The position numbers were made by a program, and so were the translations under genes. The notes below the pieces were generated by a model. It saw nothing but the letters and a program-made list of their open reading frames with translations. It made no database searches and was not told the origin of the DNA. This document shows positions 1 to 7,782 of a DNA stretch of 64,000 bases, piece by piece; position 1 is the stretch's first letter; each line of letters opens with the position of its first letter. Source of the DNA: Clostridia bacterium (GTDB lineage Bacteria; Bacillota; Clostridia; Oscillospirales; CAG-272); contig JAGBSP010000014.1 of assembly GCA_017631855.1 (NCBI GenBank), positions 1-64,000 of the forward strand, read 5' to 3'.

Positions 1-143
1 CCCACGGGACCCATTTATGGGTAGTAAGTAACAATTGCATGGCTGGCAGGCCAATCTAACGCGCACTTGTGCGTAGCCAGTAGTATTAGGGCTATGCCCG
101 AAACTGAAATACCCCCCGTTATACGGGGGGATGTTTATTTTTT
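1..143 (+). other. Run of small hairpins, possible 3' part of a structured RNA or repeat
   Basis: Five short inverted repeats follow one another: CCCA/TGGG near 9-19, TGGC/GCCA near 41-54, CGCAC/GTGCG near 62-74, GGGC/GCCC at 89-99, and CCCCCCG/CGGGGGG at 112-130, the last followed by a T-rich tract. No credible coding sequence covers the stretch, and the window begins inside it. It could be the end of a noncoding RNA, a dispersed intergenic repeat, or a leader RNA for the MATE gene downstream. I do not recognise a named RNA family. Confidence 0.4.
112..143 (+). terminator. Intrinsic terminator
   Basis: A perfect 7-bp GC stem (CCCCCCG, loop TTATA, CGGGGGG) is followed by ATGTTTATTTTTT. It ends whatever is transcribed from beyond the left edge, upstream of the MATE promoter at 164. 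Confidence 0.6.
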
Positions 144-163
144 GAAACTTTTTCGAAAACCTA

Positions 164-191
164 TTGACAAATCCCCAGATTGTGCTATAAT
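164..191 (+). promoter_or_regulatory. Sigma-A type promoter of the first MATE gene
   Basis: TTGACA at 164-169 and TATAAT at 186-191 with a 16-bp spacer. The start codon at 232 follows, with ribosome binding site AAAGGAGAGAG just before it. Confidence 0.75.
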
Positions 192-231
192 GCAAATGAT
201 TTCAAATGGTGATCCCCCGAAAGGAGAGAGT

Positions 232-1629
232 ATGAAAGATTTAACGCAAGGAAATATGTATAAAAACTTTTTCCTGTTTTCAATCCCGATCGTTCTGTCG
301 TCACTTCTTTCCTCTGCATTCAATACCATCAACTCGTCAATTGCAGGACTCTACCTCGGTGCCGAGGGTCTTGCCGCCACAAGTGCCGCTCTTCCGCTTT
401 TGAACGTAATTGACTCGCTCTTTTTCGGTCACGCTTACGGTCTCTCGGTATTCTCCGCCAATCTCTTTGGCTCAAAAGATTACGAAAAGCTCAAGCGAAC
501 GATCTATGCCAACGTCTTTCTGACCTTCGGTGCCGCCGCAGTTCTCTTTTTGATTGCCGCCATTTTCAGCGAACCGATTCTTCATCTTTTGAATGTGGAA
601 GATAAAATCTTTGACGACACGCAAAAATATTTCTGCATCGTCGGAGTTTCTATGGTATTCTCGCTCTCCGCGCACATGTTCGTCACCTGCTGTCACGCGA
701 TGGGAGAAACGAAATTTCCTTTGTATCTTTCGTTCGCCTCGTCGGTACTGCACCTCATCGGAAGCATTCTGGTGGTTGCCGTATGGAACTTCGGTGTGGT
801 TGGTATTGCCGTAAAATCCTTAGTGCTCAACGCGCTTGTGATGGGTTGCTATTGGCTTCGCTTCCGAAAATATTTCCGTCAGCTCGGTGTTGGAACCAAG
901 ATTCCGCGAATTCATTGGAAAGATATCAAGCCGATCTTCTCTTACAGCCTGCCGAATATGTTTCAGCAGAGCGCGATGTACGTTGCCGCTCTCCTAATCG
1001 CTCCCGTGCAGAACGGACTCGGCTATCTTGCTCTTGCAGCCATCTCGGTTGCGGGAAAGATTCAGAACATTCTTTCCTCGTTCTATTATTCCGCATCCAA
1101 AACGGCAAGCAACTACATTGCACAATGTGTGGGTGCGCAAAAATTCCACAAGATCAAAAAAGCGGTAGTTGCCGCACTGGTGCAAGGATTCATCTTCTTC
1201 GCAGTGCTCTTCATTCCCATCTTCCTCTTCCCCGATTTTGTGGCGGGCGTCTTTATCCGACAGAGCGAAGAGCCTGAGGTATTCAACTACATTATTCTTT
1301 ATATCCGCACTTATCTTCCCTTCCTTTGTCTGCACGTGTTCTGCGGCATCTTCCATTCGATCCTTCGCGGTCTCAAATCCAATGCCCACCTCATCGTTTC
1401 CTCGATGATCGGCGCGTTTGGAAAGATGGCGTTTGCGATGCTCTTAGCACCGAGCTTTGGCGTACAAGGTATTTTTGCCGCAAGCGCGCTCGGTTGGGGT
1501 CTCGAATGTATTTATGTTACCGTTCTCTGCGTGACGGGACTTTGGGTACCCTCTCCTCTGCGGTACAAGGTATTGAACCGAAAAAAGAAAGAGCGCAAGG
1601 CTCTCTCCGAAGAAACAAAAACAGCGTAA
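232..1629 (+). CDS. MATE family efflux transporter (first copy)
   Basis: A 465-residue integral membrane protein with about twelve hydrophobic segments and the two-bundle layout of the multidrug and toxin extrusion (MATE) family. Members export cationic drugs or metabolites in exchange for Na+ or H+. The reading frame is open further upstream, but the start at 232 has a strong AAAGGAGAGAG site at 6-nt spacing and lies just after a consensus promoter, so the upstream extension is rejected. The C terminus is a basic tail rich in lysine. It is monocistronic and ends in a bidirectional terminator. Substrate cannot be predicted; a second, distinct MATE gene lies 3 kb away. Confidence 0.9.
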   Translation: MKDLTQGNMYKNFFLFSIPIVLSSLLSSAFNTINSSIAGLYLGAEGLAATSAALPLLNVIDSLFFGHAYGLSVFSANLFGSKDYEKLKRTIYANVFLTFGAAAVLFLIAAIFSEPILHLLNVEDKIFDDTQKYFCIVGVSMVFSLSAHMFVTCCHAMGETKFPLYLSFASSVLHLIGSILVVAVWNFGVVGIAVKSLVLNALVMGCYWLRFRKYFRQLGVGTKIPRIHWKDIKPIFSYSLPNMFQQSAMYVAALLIAPVQNGLGYLALAAISVAGKIQNILSSFYYSASKTASNYIAQCVGAQKFHKIKKAVVAALVQGFIFFAVLFIPIFLFPDFVAGVFIRQSEEPEVFNYIILYIRTYLPFLCLHVFCGIFHSILRGLKSNAHLIVSSMIGAFGKMAFAMLLAPSFGVQGIFAASALGWGLECIYVTVLCVTGLWVPSPLRYKVLNRKKKERKALSEETKTA

Positions 1630-1654
1630 CCGTCACGGTTACGCTGTTTCTTTT
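1615..1654. terminator. Bidirectional terminator between converging genes
   Basis: Stem ACAGCGTAACCG / CGGTTACGCTGT (1621-1647) with TTCTTTT on the right and an A-rich tract on the left. It overlaps the MATE stop codon and sits beside the stop codon of the VanY-type gene, so it serves both. Confidence 0.8.
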
Positions 1655-3059
1655 AATTTTGTGCGGCAAGATATTCTTCAAGGCAAATTCCTTTTTCATA
1701 AATCTCGGTTGCCGCTTCAAGTCCTACGAAGCGATAGTGCCACGACTCGTAGCTGTAACCCGTAATATCGACCTTATCCTTGTCGTATCGCAGAACAAAG
1801 CCGAAGCGGTGCGCATTGTGCGAGAGCCACTCAAAGGCGGGCGTTCCCTCAAACGAGTTGTTCAGCTCATTCATCGTCGAGGTCAGAAAGTCGATGCAAA
1901 GTCCCGTTTGATGCTCACTCGTTCCTGGCGCTGCCGAATAGGTGAGAACCTCCGCATAGATCTGCTCGTCGGTCCAGGTTGGATGCTTTGCCTTCTCCTG
2001 CTGATAATAGGTGACGTGGAAGAGCTCATACTGTCTTTTATACGAACGGTACGCACTCGTAACCATTACGTCGGTCACGCCAACCTCCGCCATCTCGAGC
2101 ATCATTGCCTCCAGCGCTCTTGCCGCGTGGGCGTCAAGATAAAGAATTCTCTTGTTGGCGGTAGCGACGGTGATCTCCTCCAAGGCGGGAACAAAGTCCT
2201 CGCCAAGCGGCGTTTGCTTGTTGGCAAGCAGAAGATTTTCGGTTTGAATGCTCTCAAGATATGGCTCAATATCGATCAGATACGAATATTCGTAGGTTTT
2301 CTCTCCCGGCTCGGGAAGCACGGTAAACGATCCGACGTCAAAGAGAAGCGTTGCCGCAATCGGCTGTTTCTCCTCGTCAAGGATATCGGTATAGGTGCGG
2401 CGGAAGGAAAGAATATTTTCCTCATCGTTCCACCGAAGCTGTAATCCATCCATCACACATTCCTTTAAAAATCGGTAGGGTACGTAACATTTGTCCTTTG
2501 TAAGAATTGCCTTGGCGGGAAGTTCTTCATTTCCTCGAAATTCCTTGACAATCATTTCTACGAGCTTTCCGTTGATACGCGCAAATTCACTGTCGTTTTC
2601 AAAGCGAAGAAAAGTTCCGCTTCGCGAAGCGAACTGCATATACTCGGTCGAACCGCTGACAATGAGGTCGGCAAAGGGCGCGATCGCACGCAGATCGACA
2701 TAGAGCACCCCATCGCGCACCATCTCATCGTACGGCACGGTAAAGGGCTTCTCTTCTCCGATCTCGACGGTGATGTCCGACGTATTCGGGCGGCTCGTCG
2801 CAAACGAGATCATTCCCGCAATGCCGAAACCGATGCCCACCAGCATCGCAAGCAGAATCACGATCGCAGAGGCAACAACCAGTTTATTCTTGCGGGCAAA
2901 GCGTCCGAGCTTCGCCTTTTCCGACTGATCGCGCGGCGGAAGCTGACTGCGATCCTCGGTCTTTTCCCTTGCGGCGCGAATCAGTTGAATCTCCTCGAAA
3001 GAGAGCGCTTCGATCGGCTCTTGCTCGATTTCGGGCAGATGCTTGTTTTTTCGTTTCAT
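1653..3059 (-). CDS. Membrane-anchored D-alanyl-D-alanine carboxypeptidase, VanY type (peptidase M15B)
   Basis: A 468-residue protein with a cytoplasmic N terminus of about 59 residues, one transmembrane helix at about 60-86, an extracellular middle region resembling copper-amine-oxidase-N-like stalk domains (about 95-215), and a C-terminal M15 peptidase. Zinc and catalytic residues are visible: SEHQTGLCID (H383, D390) and ESWHYRF (E438, H441). Family members trim the terminal D-alanine from peptidoglycan stem peptides outside the membrane. Start ATG follows AAAGGAG. It is the last gene of a leftward operon behind the DUF6062-like gene and mnmM (30-nt gap). No VanR/S or VanHAX genes are nearby, so a wall-remodelling role is more likely than glycopeptide resistance. 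Confidence 0.88.
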   Translation of the reverse strand: MKRKNKHLPEIEQEPIEALSFEEIQLIRAAREKTEDRSQLPPRDQSEKAKLGRFARKNKLVVASAIVILLAMLVGIGFGIAGMISFATSRPNTSDITVEIGEEKPFTVPYDEMVRDGVLYVDLRAIAPFADLIVSGSTEYMQFASRSGTFLRFENDSEFARINGKLVEMIVKEFRGNEELPAKAILTKDKCYVPYRFLKECVMDGLQLRWNDEENILSFRRTYTDILDEEKQPIAATLLFDVGSFTVLPEPGEKTYEYSYLIDIEPYLESIQTENLLLANKQTPLGEDFVPALEEITVATANKRILYLDAHAARALEAMMLEMAEVGVTDVMVTSAYRSYKRQYELFHVTYYQQEKAKHPTWTDEQIYAEVLTYSAAPGTSEHQTGLCIDFLTSTMNELNNSFEGTPAFEWLSHNAHRFGFVLRYDKDKVDITGYSYESWHYRFVGLEAATEIYEKGICLEEYLAAQN

Positions 3060-3089
3060 TGTGCGCTCCTTTCGTGTTTTTTGATGCCT

Positions 3090-3644
3090 TTACGGCTTAT
3101 TTTCGATGATGATAAAGAAGGGCGAGGTCGGTGAATTGAGAATGTTGATTCTCGTTGCGCAGACCTTATAGCGGGAAAGCGATGCAAGATATTCGCAGAT
3201 CATTTTTCCCTCTGCCTCTCCCTCGGCGTGTCCGGGATAGACCGCCACGAGAATAATGGCGTCGCGATCCATCAGATCGATCGCCGCTTCAATGGCGGGG
3301 AGCGTCGTTTCGCGCATCGTCGTTACCGTTTTGTCGCTTCCCGGCAAATATCCGAGATTGAACATGCCCGCCTTGATCTTCGTATCCACGTATTGCTTGA
3401 CGTTGTGGTGCGAATCGTGAATGAGCGTATAATTTTCGGGGCAACCGACCTCCGAAAGATGCTTTCTCGTCGAGGTGAGCGCCATCTCTTGTACGTCAAA
3501 GGCGTACACGTGTCCGCTCTCTCCGACCGTTTTGGAAAGGAACTCAGTGTCGTGTCCGTTGCCCATCGTAAAGTCGACGGCAACGTCTCCCTCTTTCAAA
3601 TGCGTCAGAATAAAATGCTTTTGTAAATCCAACAGATCGATCAT
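3090..3644 (-). CDS. mnmM: tRNA wobble-uridine methyltransferase MnmM / YtqB-like (class I SAM methyltransferase)
   Basis: A 184-residue Rossmann methyltransferase of the rRNA_methylase/YtqB family. The SAM-binding motif is FTMGNGHDTEF near residue 25, and the family signatures NLGYLPGSDK (about 97) and NSPTSPFFIIIE (C terminus) are intact. In Bacillus, MnmM adds the methyl group to 5-aminomethyl-2-thiouridine at tRNA position 34; assignment here rests on family resemblance. Length matches the family. Start follows AAGGATAG. It sits 15 nt behind the DUF6062-like gene and 30 nt ahead of the VanY-type gene, so all three are probably co-transcribed. Confidence 0.85.
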   Translation of the reverse strand: MIDLLDLQKHFILTHLKEGDVAVDFTMGNGHDTEFLSKTVGESGHVYAFDVQEMALTSTRKHLSEVGCPENYTLIHDSHHNVKQYVDTKIKAGMFNLGYLPGSDKTVTTMRETTLPAIEAAIDLMDRDAIILVAVYPGHAEGEAEGKMICEYLASLSRYKVCATRINILNSPTSPFFIIIENKP

Positions 3645-3659
3645 ACTCTATCCTTATCT

Positions 3660-4379
3660 TTATTGTTTTTTCTTTTCGGGCGGACGGTGCAAGTCGCTCC
3701 TCAAGAAGCGCATCGCACGCTCCACAGCGTCCTTCGAGTCATACCACGGCTCTTCGTCGTAGCGGTAATCGAATTTTTTGCAGAACCAGCTGACGTCCTC
3801 CGCAAGCTTTTCCATATACGGCTCGACGACCGCGGCGCACGCCTTCTGAAATTCGGGGAATTTCTTTTTTCCAAGGTCGTAGGACGCACACTCGAGAAGT
3901 CGGCGATAGTGCGGCAGACAGAAATAAGGCTGTGCCGCAAGCTTTTTTCGAAATTCCTCGTCGCGATCCCAGAGAAGCACCGCCGTTTCGATCATATGCT
4001 CAAAATTAAATTCGATGCGTCGGCAGACGTAGCAGCTCTTCTCCAGAGCGTCAATTCGCTTCATTGCCTTCTGTCCGGGGGCGGAAAAGAGCTTTCCGTC
4101 ACGGATCTCGCCCGAGAGCTCGTTCAGATGGCTCTCGAGCGTCAGCGCCATTCCGAGTCGGTTCTTGCGTACGAACATCATATCGTAATGCGTACGACAA
4201 AAGCCTTCTTTATTCGTTTGAATGCGCACGTCGGGCTCCATCATCGACGCGCCGAGAATCAGGTCGAGCTCGTCGTCCTCCAGCTTGTTATACAGGGTAC
4301 AAAAGGGACAGCCGCACGATGGGTCGGCGGCGGAGGCTTCAAACGCCTCGTTGACGGGAATGGTATAGATCTGTTCCAT
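3660..4379 (-). CDS. Conserved cysteine-motif protein, DUF6062-like
   Basis: A 239-residue soluble protein of unknown function, resembling Firmicutes proteins grouped as DUF6062. It has paired cysteine motifs CGCPFC near residue 22, CRTH near 61, CYVCRR near 115 and a CLPHYRRLLE motif near 152. This spacing suggests a metal or Fe-S site, but none is proven. The start chosen (ATG at 4379) follows GAGGAG at 7-nt spacing; the frame opens five codons earlier without a good site. It leads the leftward operon with mnmM and the VanY-type gene, from a promoter at 4439-4467. Confidence 0.75.
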   Translation of the reverse strand: MEQIYTIPVNEAFEASAADPSCGCPFCTLYNKLEDDELDLILGASMMEPDVRIQTNKEGFCRTHYDMMFVRKNRLGMALTLESHLNELSGEIRDGKLFSAPGQKAMKRIDALEKSCYVCRRIEFNFEHMIETAVLLWDRDEEFRKKLAAQPYFCLPHYRRLLECASYDLGKKKFPEFQKACAAVVEPYMEKLAEDVSWFCKKFDYRYDEEPWYDSKDAVERAMRFLRSDLHRPPEKKKQ

Positions 4380-4411
4380 CAAAATTCTCCTCAAAAATCT
4401 TCAAAATCCCA

Positions 4412-4440
4412 TTGTCAGGGTCAAAAAGATGTGTTATAAT
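4412..4440 (+). promoter_or_regulatory. Promoter for the 55-aa gene / second MATE operon
   Basis: TTGTCA (4412-4417), 17-bp spacer, TATAAT (4435-4440). Its -10 overlaps the -10 of the opposing promoter by two bases. Confidence 0.7.
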
Positions 4441-4467
4441 TATACCATACTTCTCCCCCCTTTTCAA
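4439..4467 (-). promoter_or_regulatory. Promoter for the DUF6062-mnmM-vanY operon
   Basis: On the minus strand, TTGAAA (4467-4462), 17-bp spacer, TATAAT (4444-4439). It is back to back with the rightward promoter; the shared core reads TATAATTATA. Confidence 0.7.
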
Positions 4468-4527
4468 GACCTTTTTTCTCGTTTTATCTGCAAGGGGGAG
4501 TAAAAATCAGCGAAAGGATTTTTCAAA

Positions 4528-4695
4528 ATGGACCCCAAGGACTACACGGTTTGCCGCATTGAGGGTGAATACGCAATTCTGCGTGACGACGAGAGCGGCG
4601 AGGAGCTCTTTATCGCAATGGCTCTGCTCCCTCTCGGTATCAATATTGACACAAAGCTTCATTATGAAATGATGGAGTACACCATACGCCAATGA
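4528..4695 (+). CDS. Small conserved-type protein of 55 residues, function unknown
   Basis: An ORF of 55 codons begins MDPKDYTVCRIEGEYAILRD and ends in EYTIRQ. It has an AAAGGATT site upstream and its TGA overlaps the ATG of the following MATE gene in an ATGA arrangement, so the two are translationally coupled. The composition (acidic, IEGEYAILRDDESGEELFIA) resembles short DUF3006-like proteins that carry a small beta-barrel, a resemblance I cannot verify. It has no signal peptide or membrane segment. Being the leader gene of a transporter operon suggests a regulatory or accessory role, which is inference only. Confidence 0.7.
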   Translation: MDPKDYTVCRIEGEYAILRDDESGEELFIAMALLPLGINIDTKLHYEMMEYTIRQ

Positions 4696-6023
4696 ACATC
4701 CAGCTTTCCGATCACTTTACCTATCCCCGTCTGCTTCGCTTTGTTCTTCCATCGATCGTTATGATGATCTTCACCTCAATTTACGGCGTGGTGGACGGAC
4801 TGTTCGTTTCCAACTTTGTTGGAAAAACGCCCTTTGCGGCGGTAAATCTCATTATGCCCTTCCTGATGCTGTTCGGCGCGCTCGGCTTTATGCTCGGCGC
4901 GGGCGGAAGCGCCATCGTGGCAAAGCACCTCGGAGAGGGAGAGCGCGAGCGCGCGGTTTCCGTCTTCTCGATGCTGACCTGTGTTACGGTGGGATGCGGC
5001 ATTCTTTTGACGATCGTCGGACTCTTCGCCATCCGCCCTGTGGCAGTGCTGCTCGGTGCGACGGGAGAGATGCTCGAATACTGCGTTTCGTACGGTCGTA
5101 TCATTCTTTTGGCAATGTCGGCATTTATGCTTCAAAATCTCTTCCAAAGCTTTTTGGTAACTGCCGAGCGTCCGCAATTCGGACTTTACGTTACGGTCGC
5201 GGCGGGCGTGACGAATATCGTGCTTGATTTTCTCTTTATTGCCGTGTTCTCGTGGGGCGTCGTCGGAGCGGCTGCCGCAACGGCAATCAGCCAAGCGGTG
5301 GGCGGACTCGTTCCCCTCGTTTATTTTCTTCACCCAAAAAACAAAAGTCTGCTTCGTCTGAGAAAACCGACCTTTGACGGACACGCGCTTCTTCACGCTT
5401 GTACCAACGGCTCCTCGGAGCTGATGACCAATCTCTCGCTCTCGCTTGCCAATATGCTTTATAATTATCAGTTGATGAGAATGGTGGGCGAGGACGGAAT
5501 TGCCGCCTTTGGCGTGGTGATGTACGTCAGCTTTATCTTTATTACCGTCTTTATCGGTTATTCGATCGGCTCGGCTCCCATCATCAGCTATCATTACGGC
5601 GCAAAAAATTGCGAAGAGCTCAAGGGTCTTTTTCGGAAGAGCCTTGTTTTGATGAGTGTGTTCGGTGCCGCAATGGTAACCCTTGCCGTACTGCTTGCCA
5701 AACCCTTCTCCTCCTTCTTTGTCGGCTACGACGAGGAACTGTTAGCGCTGACGACACGCGGCTTTATCCTCTATTCCCTTTCCTACCTTGTGCTCGGCGT
5801 TAACATTTTTGCTTCGTCATTTTTCACGGCACTCGGCAACGGGGGCGTTTCGGCAATACTGTCTTTCCTAAGGCTCTTCGTGTTTCAAGTCGTTACGCTT
5901 CTGGTCTTTCCAATCTTCCTCGGTGTGGACGGAATCTGGTCAAGCATCATTGGTTCGGAAATTCTCGCTCTTGGAATGTCAACCTATTTCTTCCTTGGGC
6001 AGAGAAAGAAATACGGATATTAA
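4692..6023 (+). CDS. MATE family efflux transporter (second copy)
   Basis: A 443-residue MATE-family membrane protein with about twelve hydrophobic helices. The N terminus (LLRFVLPSIVMMIFTSIYGV DGLFV pattern) and the GALGFMLGAGGSAIVAKHLG motif near residue 60 are typical of clostridial MATE proteins. It belongs to a different subgroup from the first copy (no long C-terminal tail, little direct similarity outside the fold). Start ATG overlaps the stop of the 55-aa gene. Transcription probably starts at 4440 and ends in the terminator at 6073-6116. The substrate is unknown. Confidence 0.9.
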   Translation: MNIQLSDHFTYPRLLRFVLPSIVMMIFTSIYGVVDGLFVSNFVGKTPFAAVNLIMPFLMLFGALGFMLGAGGSAIVAKHLGEGERERAVSVFSMLTCVTVGCGILLTIVGLFAIRPVAVLLGATGEMLEYCVSYGRIILLAMSAFMLQNLFQSFLVTAERPQFGLYVTVAAGVTNIVLDFLFIAVFSWGVVGAAAATAISQAVGGLVPLVYFLHPKNKSLLRLRKPTFDGHALLHACTNGSSELMTNLSLSLANMLYNYQLMRMVGEDGIAAFGVVMYVSFIFITVFIGYSIGSAPIISYHYGAKNCEELKGLFRKSLVLMSVFGAAMVTLAVLLAKPFSSFFVGYDEELLALTTRGFILYSLSYLVLGVNIFASSFFTALGNGGVSAILSFLRLFVFQVVTLLVFPIFLGVDGIWSSIIGSEILALGMSTYFFLGQRKKYGY

Positions 6024-6072
6024 CCCCTGCGCTTTGGTATACCTGCGATAAAGCAGATTTTATGTAAAACAG

Positions 6073-6116
6073 ATTTGGCGTTGTGTTCTTCAAAACACAA
6101 CGCCAAATTGTTTTAA
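6073..6116. terminator. Bidirectional terminator between second MATE and serine dehydratase
   Basis: A perfect 15-bp stem (ATTTGGCGTTGTGTT and its complement, 6073-6108) with TGTTTT on the right and CTGTTTTA when read leftward. It overlaps the stop codon region of the leftward gene. Confidence 0.8.
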
Positions 6117-7537
6117 AATACAATTTTAGCAAGTCCGGCTTCTGATGTTTCTTTGTAGGGCGCAGATAGATCTCGTCCCGTTTCTTTCATAGTTTTGATC
6201 ACTTTATCAAAAGAAATTTTACGCGAGTCCCACAAAAAGCTTGCAAGACTTACTGCGTTAATAGCACGCATGGCAGCAACGGCGTTTCGCTCAATACATG
6301 GAATTTGAACAAGACCGCAGATCGGATCGCAAGTGAGTCCAAGATGATGTTCGATGGCGATTTCAGCAGCATATTCGATTTTTTCAATGTCGAGCAAAAA
6401 TAATTCTCCCAACGCTGCTGCCGCCATCGCACATGCACTGCCGATTTCTGCTTGACAACCACATTCTGCCCCCGAAATCGATGCGTTTGTTTTAATCAAA
6501 TTGCCAACAACGCCCGCAGTAATAAGCGCTTGCAAAATTTGTCGATCGCTATATCCGTTTTTTTGCTGTTGATAATAAAGTACTGCGGGTAACACACCCG
6601 CAGCACCACATGTAGGTGCTGTTACGATTTGCTCACCTGATGCGTTTTGTTCACTAACCGCAAACGCAAATGCACAAACCATACGGTTTTCACGTGTTTC
6701 CGCACTTTCATCTATGTGCTGGCTGAGAAAGAGAGATTTTGCCTTTTTCTTTACCGACAGTCCTCCCGGTAAGACGCCCTCATCTTCAAGACCGCAAACA
6801 ATAGAAGTCTTCATAACATTCCAAACTCGATTCATATACTCCCAGAAGTCAGGATTTTCCCGTTCTACAGCATATTGCCACAGACGAATGGAATGTGTCT
6901 TACAGTAAGATGCAATGTCACTGAATGTATGCTCACGATATATATTCGGCGTTTGAACTATGCTTTCGTTTTCAAACAAAACACTTCCTCCGCCAATACT
7001 CATTACTCGTGCTTTTATTATCTCAATTCCACATTTCAATCCGATGATATCCATGGTGTTGGGATGTGGAATATCCGTTTTTGTAAAATTAAAAACGACA
7101 TCACATGGAAAAGGTGAAAACGTTTTTTTAATGACTTTGTCTGTACCGTGTCCTTTACCTGTTTTTGCAAGTGATCCATACAAAACAACTTGAAATTCAT
7201 TAATTTCAGGATGTTGCTCCATAAATACTTTACAAGCTCGTTCGGGGCCCATAGTATGCGAACTTGAAGGACCTTTCCCAATCTTGAAAAGCTCAACAAG
7301 CGATTTCATGCCCTGAATTTCTTCTTTTTTTGTTTCAGCCGTAGATAAAAAATCCTCTATGTTTGCGCCAAAGATCTGTGCCAATGCTATGAGATGATTT
7401 GCAGAAGGTTGTGAATATCCTAATTCCCATTTTGAAATTGCCCGATCACTGATTCCGAGAAGCCGAGACAATTCTTGCTGTGATAATCCTTGACGCATTC
7501 GTAAGTCTTTTATTTTTTTTGGTTCAATTTTTTGCAT
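6113..7537 (-). CDS. L-serine ammonia-lyase (iron-sulfur type) fused to an N-terminal Cro/CI helix-turn-helix
   Basis: A 474-residue fusion. Residues about 8-64 form an XRE/Cro-CI helix-turn-helix ([21 protein letters not shown]). From Met77 the protein matches single-chain SdaA-type enzymes that deaminate L-serine to pyruvate and ammonia: [10 protein letters not shown] at 90-98, the [19 protein letters not shown] region and GLTCDPICG carrying cluster cysteines, and [14 protein letters not shown]. Both halves are in one open frame from an ATG preceded by AAGGATAG; Met77 has only a weak site, so a separate internal start is possible but less likely. The gene is AT-richer than its neighbours, which suggests transfer. 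The HTH may let the enzyme regulate transcription, perhaps its own; that is inference. Confidence 0.9.
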   Translation of the reverse strand: MQKIEPKKIKDLRMRQGLSQQELSRLLGISDRAISKWELGYSQPSANHLIALAQIFGANIEDFLSTAETKKEEIQGMKSLVELFKIGKGPSSSHTMGPERACKVFMEQHPEINEFQVVLYGSLAKTGKGHGTDKVIKKTFSPFPCDVVFNFTKTDIPHPNTMDIIGLKCGIEIIKARVMSIGGGSVLFENESIVQTPNIYREHTFSDIASYCKTHSIRLWQYAVERENPDFWEYMNRVWNVMKTSIVCGLEDEGVLPGGLSVKKKAKSLFLSQHIDESAETRENRMVCAFAFAVSEQNASGEQIVTAPTCGAAGVLPAVLYYQQQKNGYSDRQILQALITAGVVGNLIKTNASISGAECGCQAEIGSACAMAAAALGELFLLDIEKIEYAAEIAIEHHLGLTCDPICGLVQIPCIERNAVAAMRAINAVSLASFLWDSRKISFDKVIKTMKETGRDLSAPYKETSEAGLAKIVF

Positions 7538-7579
7538 GTCGCTATCCTTACTATCAATAATTTATTTGTATCCTATTAT

Positions 7580-7608
7580 ATTATACATAAAATCAGCCCA
7601 ACTATAAA
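7580..7608 (-). promoter_or_regulatory. Possible promoter of the HTH-serine dehydratase gene
   Basis: On the minus strand TATAAT (7585-7580) with a poor -35 TTTATA (7608-7603) at 17 bp. The weak -35 would fit a regulated promoter. Confidence 0.4.
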
Positions 7609-7637
7609 TAACTTTTTCAAAAAAAACTGCAAAATAT

Positions 7638-7654
7638 CTCAACTGTCGGTTGAG
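7638..7654. promoter_or_regulatory. Palindrome upstream of the HTH-serine dehydratase gene, possible operator
   Basis: CTCAACTGTCGGTTGAG: 6-bp arms around a 5-base centre, about 30 bp upstream of the candidate -35. Size fits a Cro/CI-type dimer site, but there is a single copy and no direct evidence. Confidence 0.3.
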
Positions 7655-7699
7655 TGCCATAATTTTAGCGTAAAAAATAAGTATTTGTGTCCACAAATG

Positions 7700-7740
7700 C
7701 AAAATACGGCATACCTCTTTTGAGATATACCGTATTTTTG
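7700..7740 (-). terminator. Probable terminator of the V/A-ATPase operon
   Basis: An 11-bp stem (AAATACGGTAT / ATGCCGTATTT with one wobble pair) lies downstream of the stop codon of subunit D. A second weak stem (GAACAC/GTGTTC) lies at about 7740-7778. T-runs are short, so confidence is moderate. Confidence 0.45.
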
Positions 7741-7782
7741 AACACTGTCCTTTAGGGTACAACCCCTTGCGGTGTTCTTTTT

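Noticed and set aside
67..231. A 55-codon N-terminal extension of the first MATE protein
   Set aside because: It would be translated through a terminator hairpin and the promoter; the start at 232 has a strong ribosome binding site.
2455..3059. A van-type glycopeptide resistance locus suggested by the VanY- and VanZ-like genes
   Set aside because: The two genes are 16 kb apart and no vanHAX, vanRS or D-Ala-D-Lac ligase gene is present.
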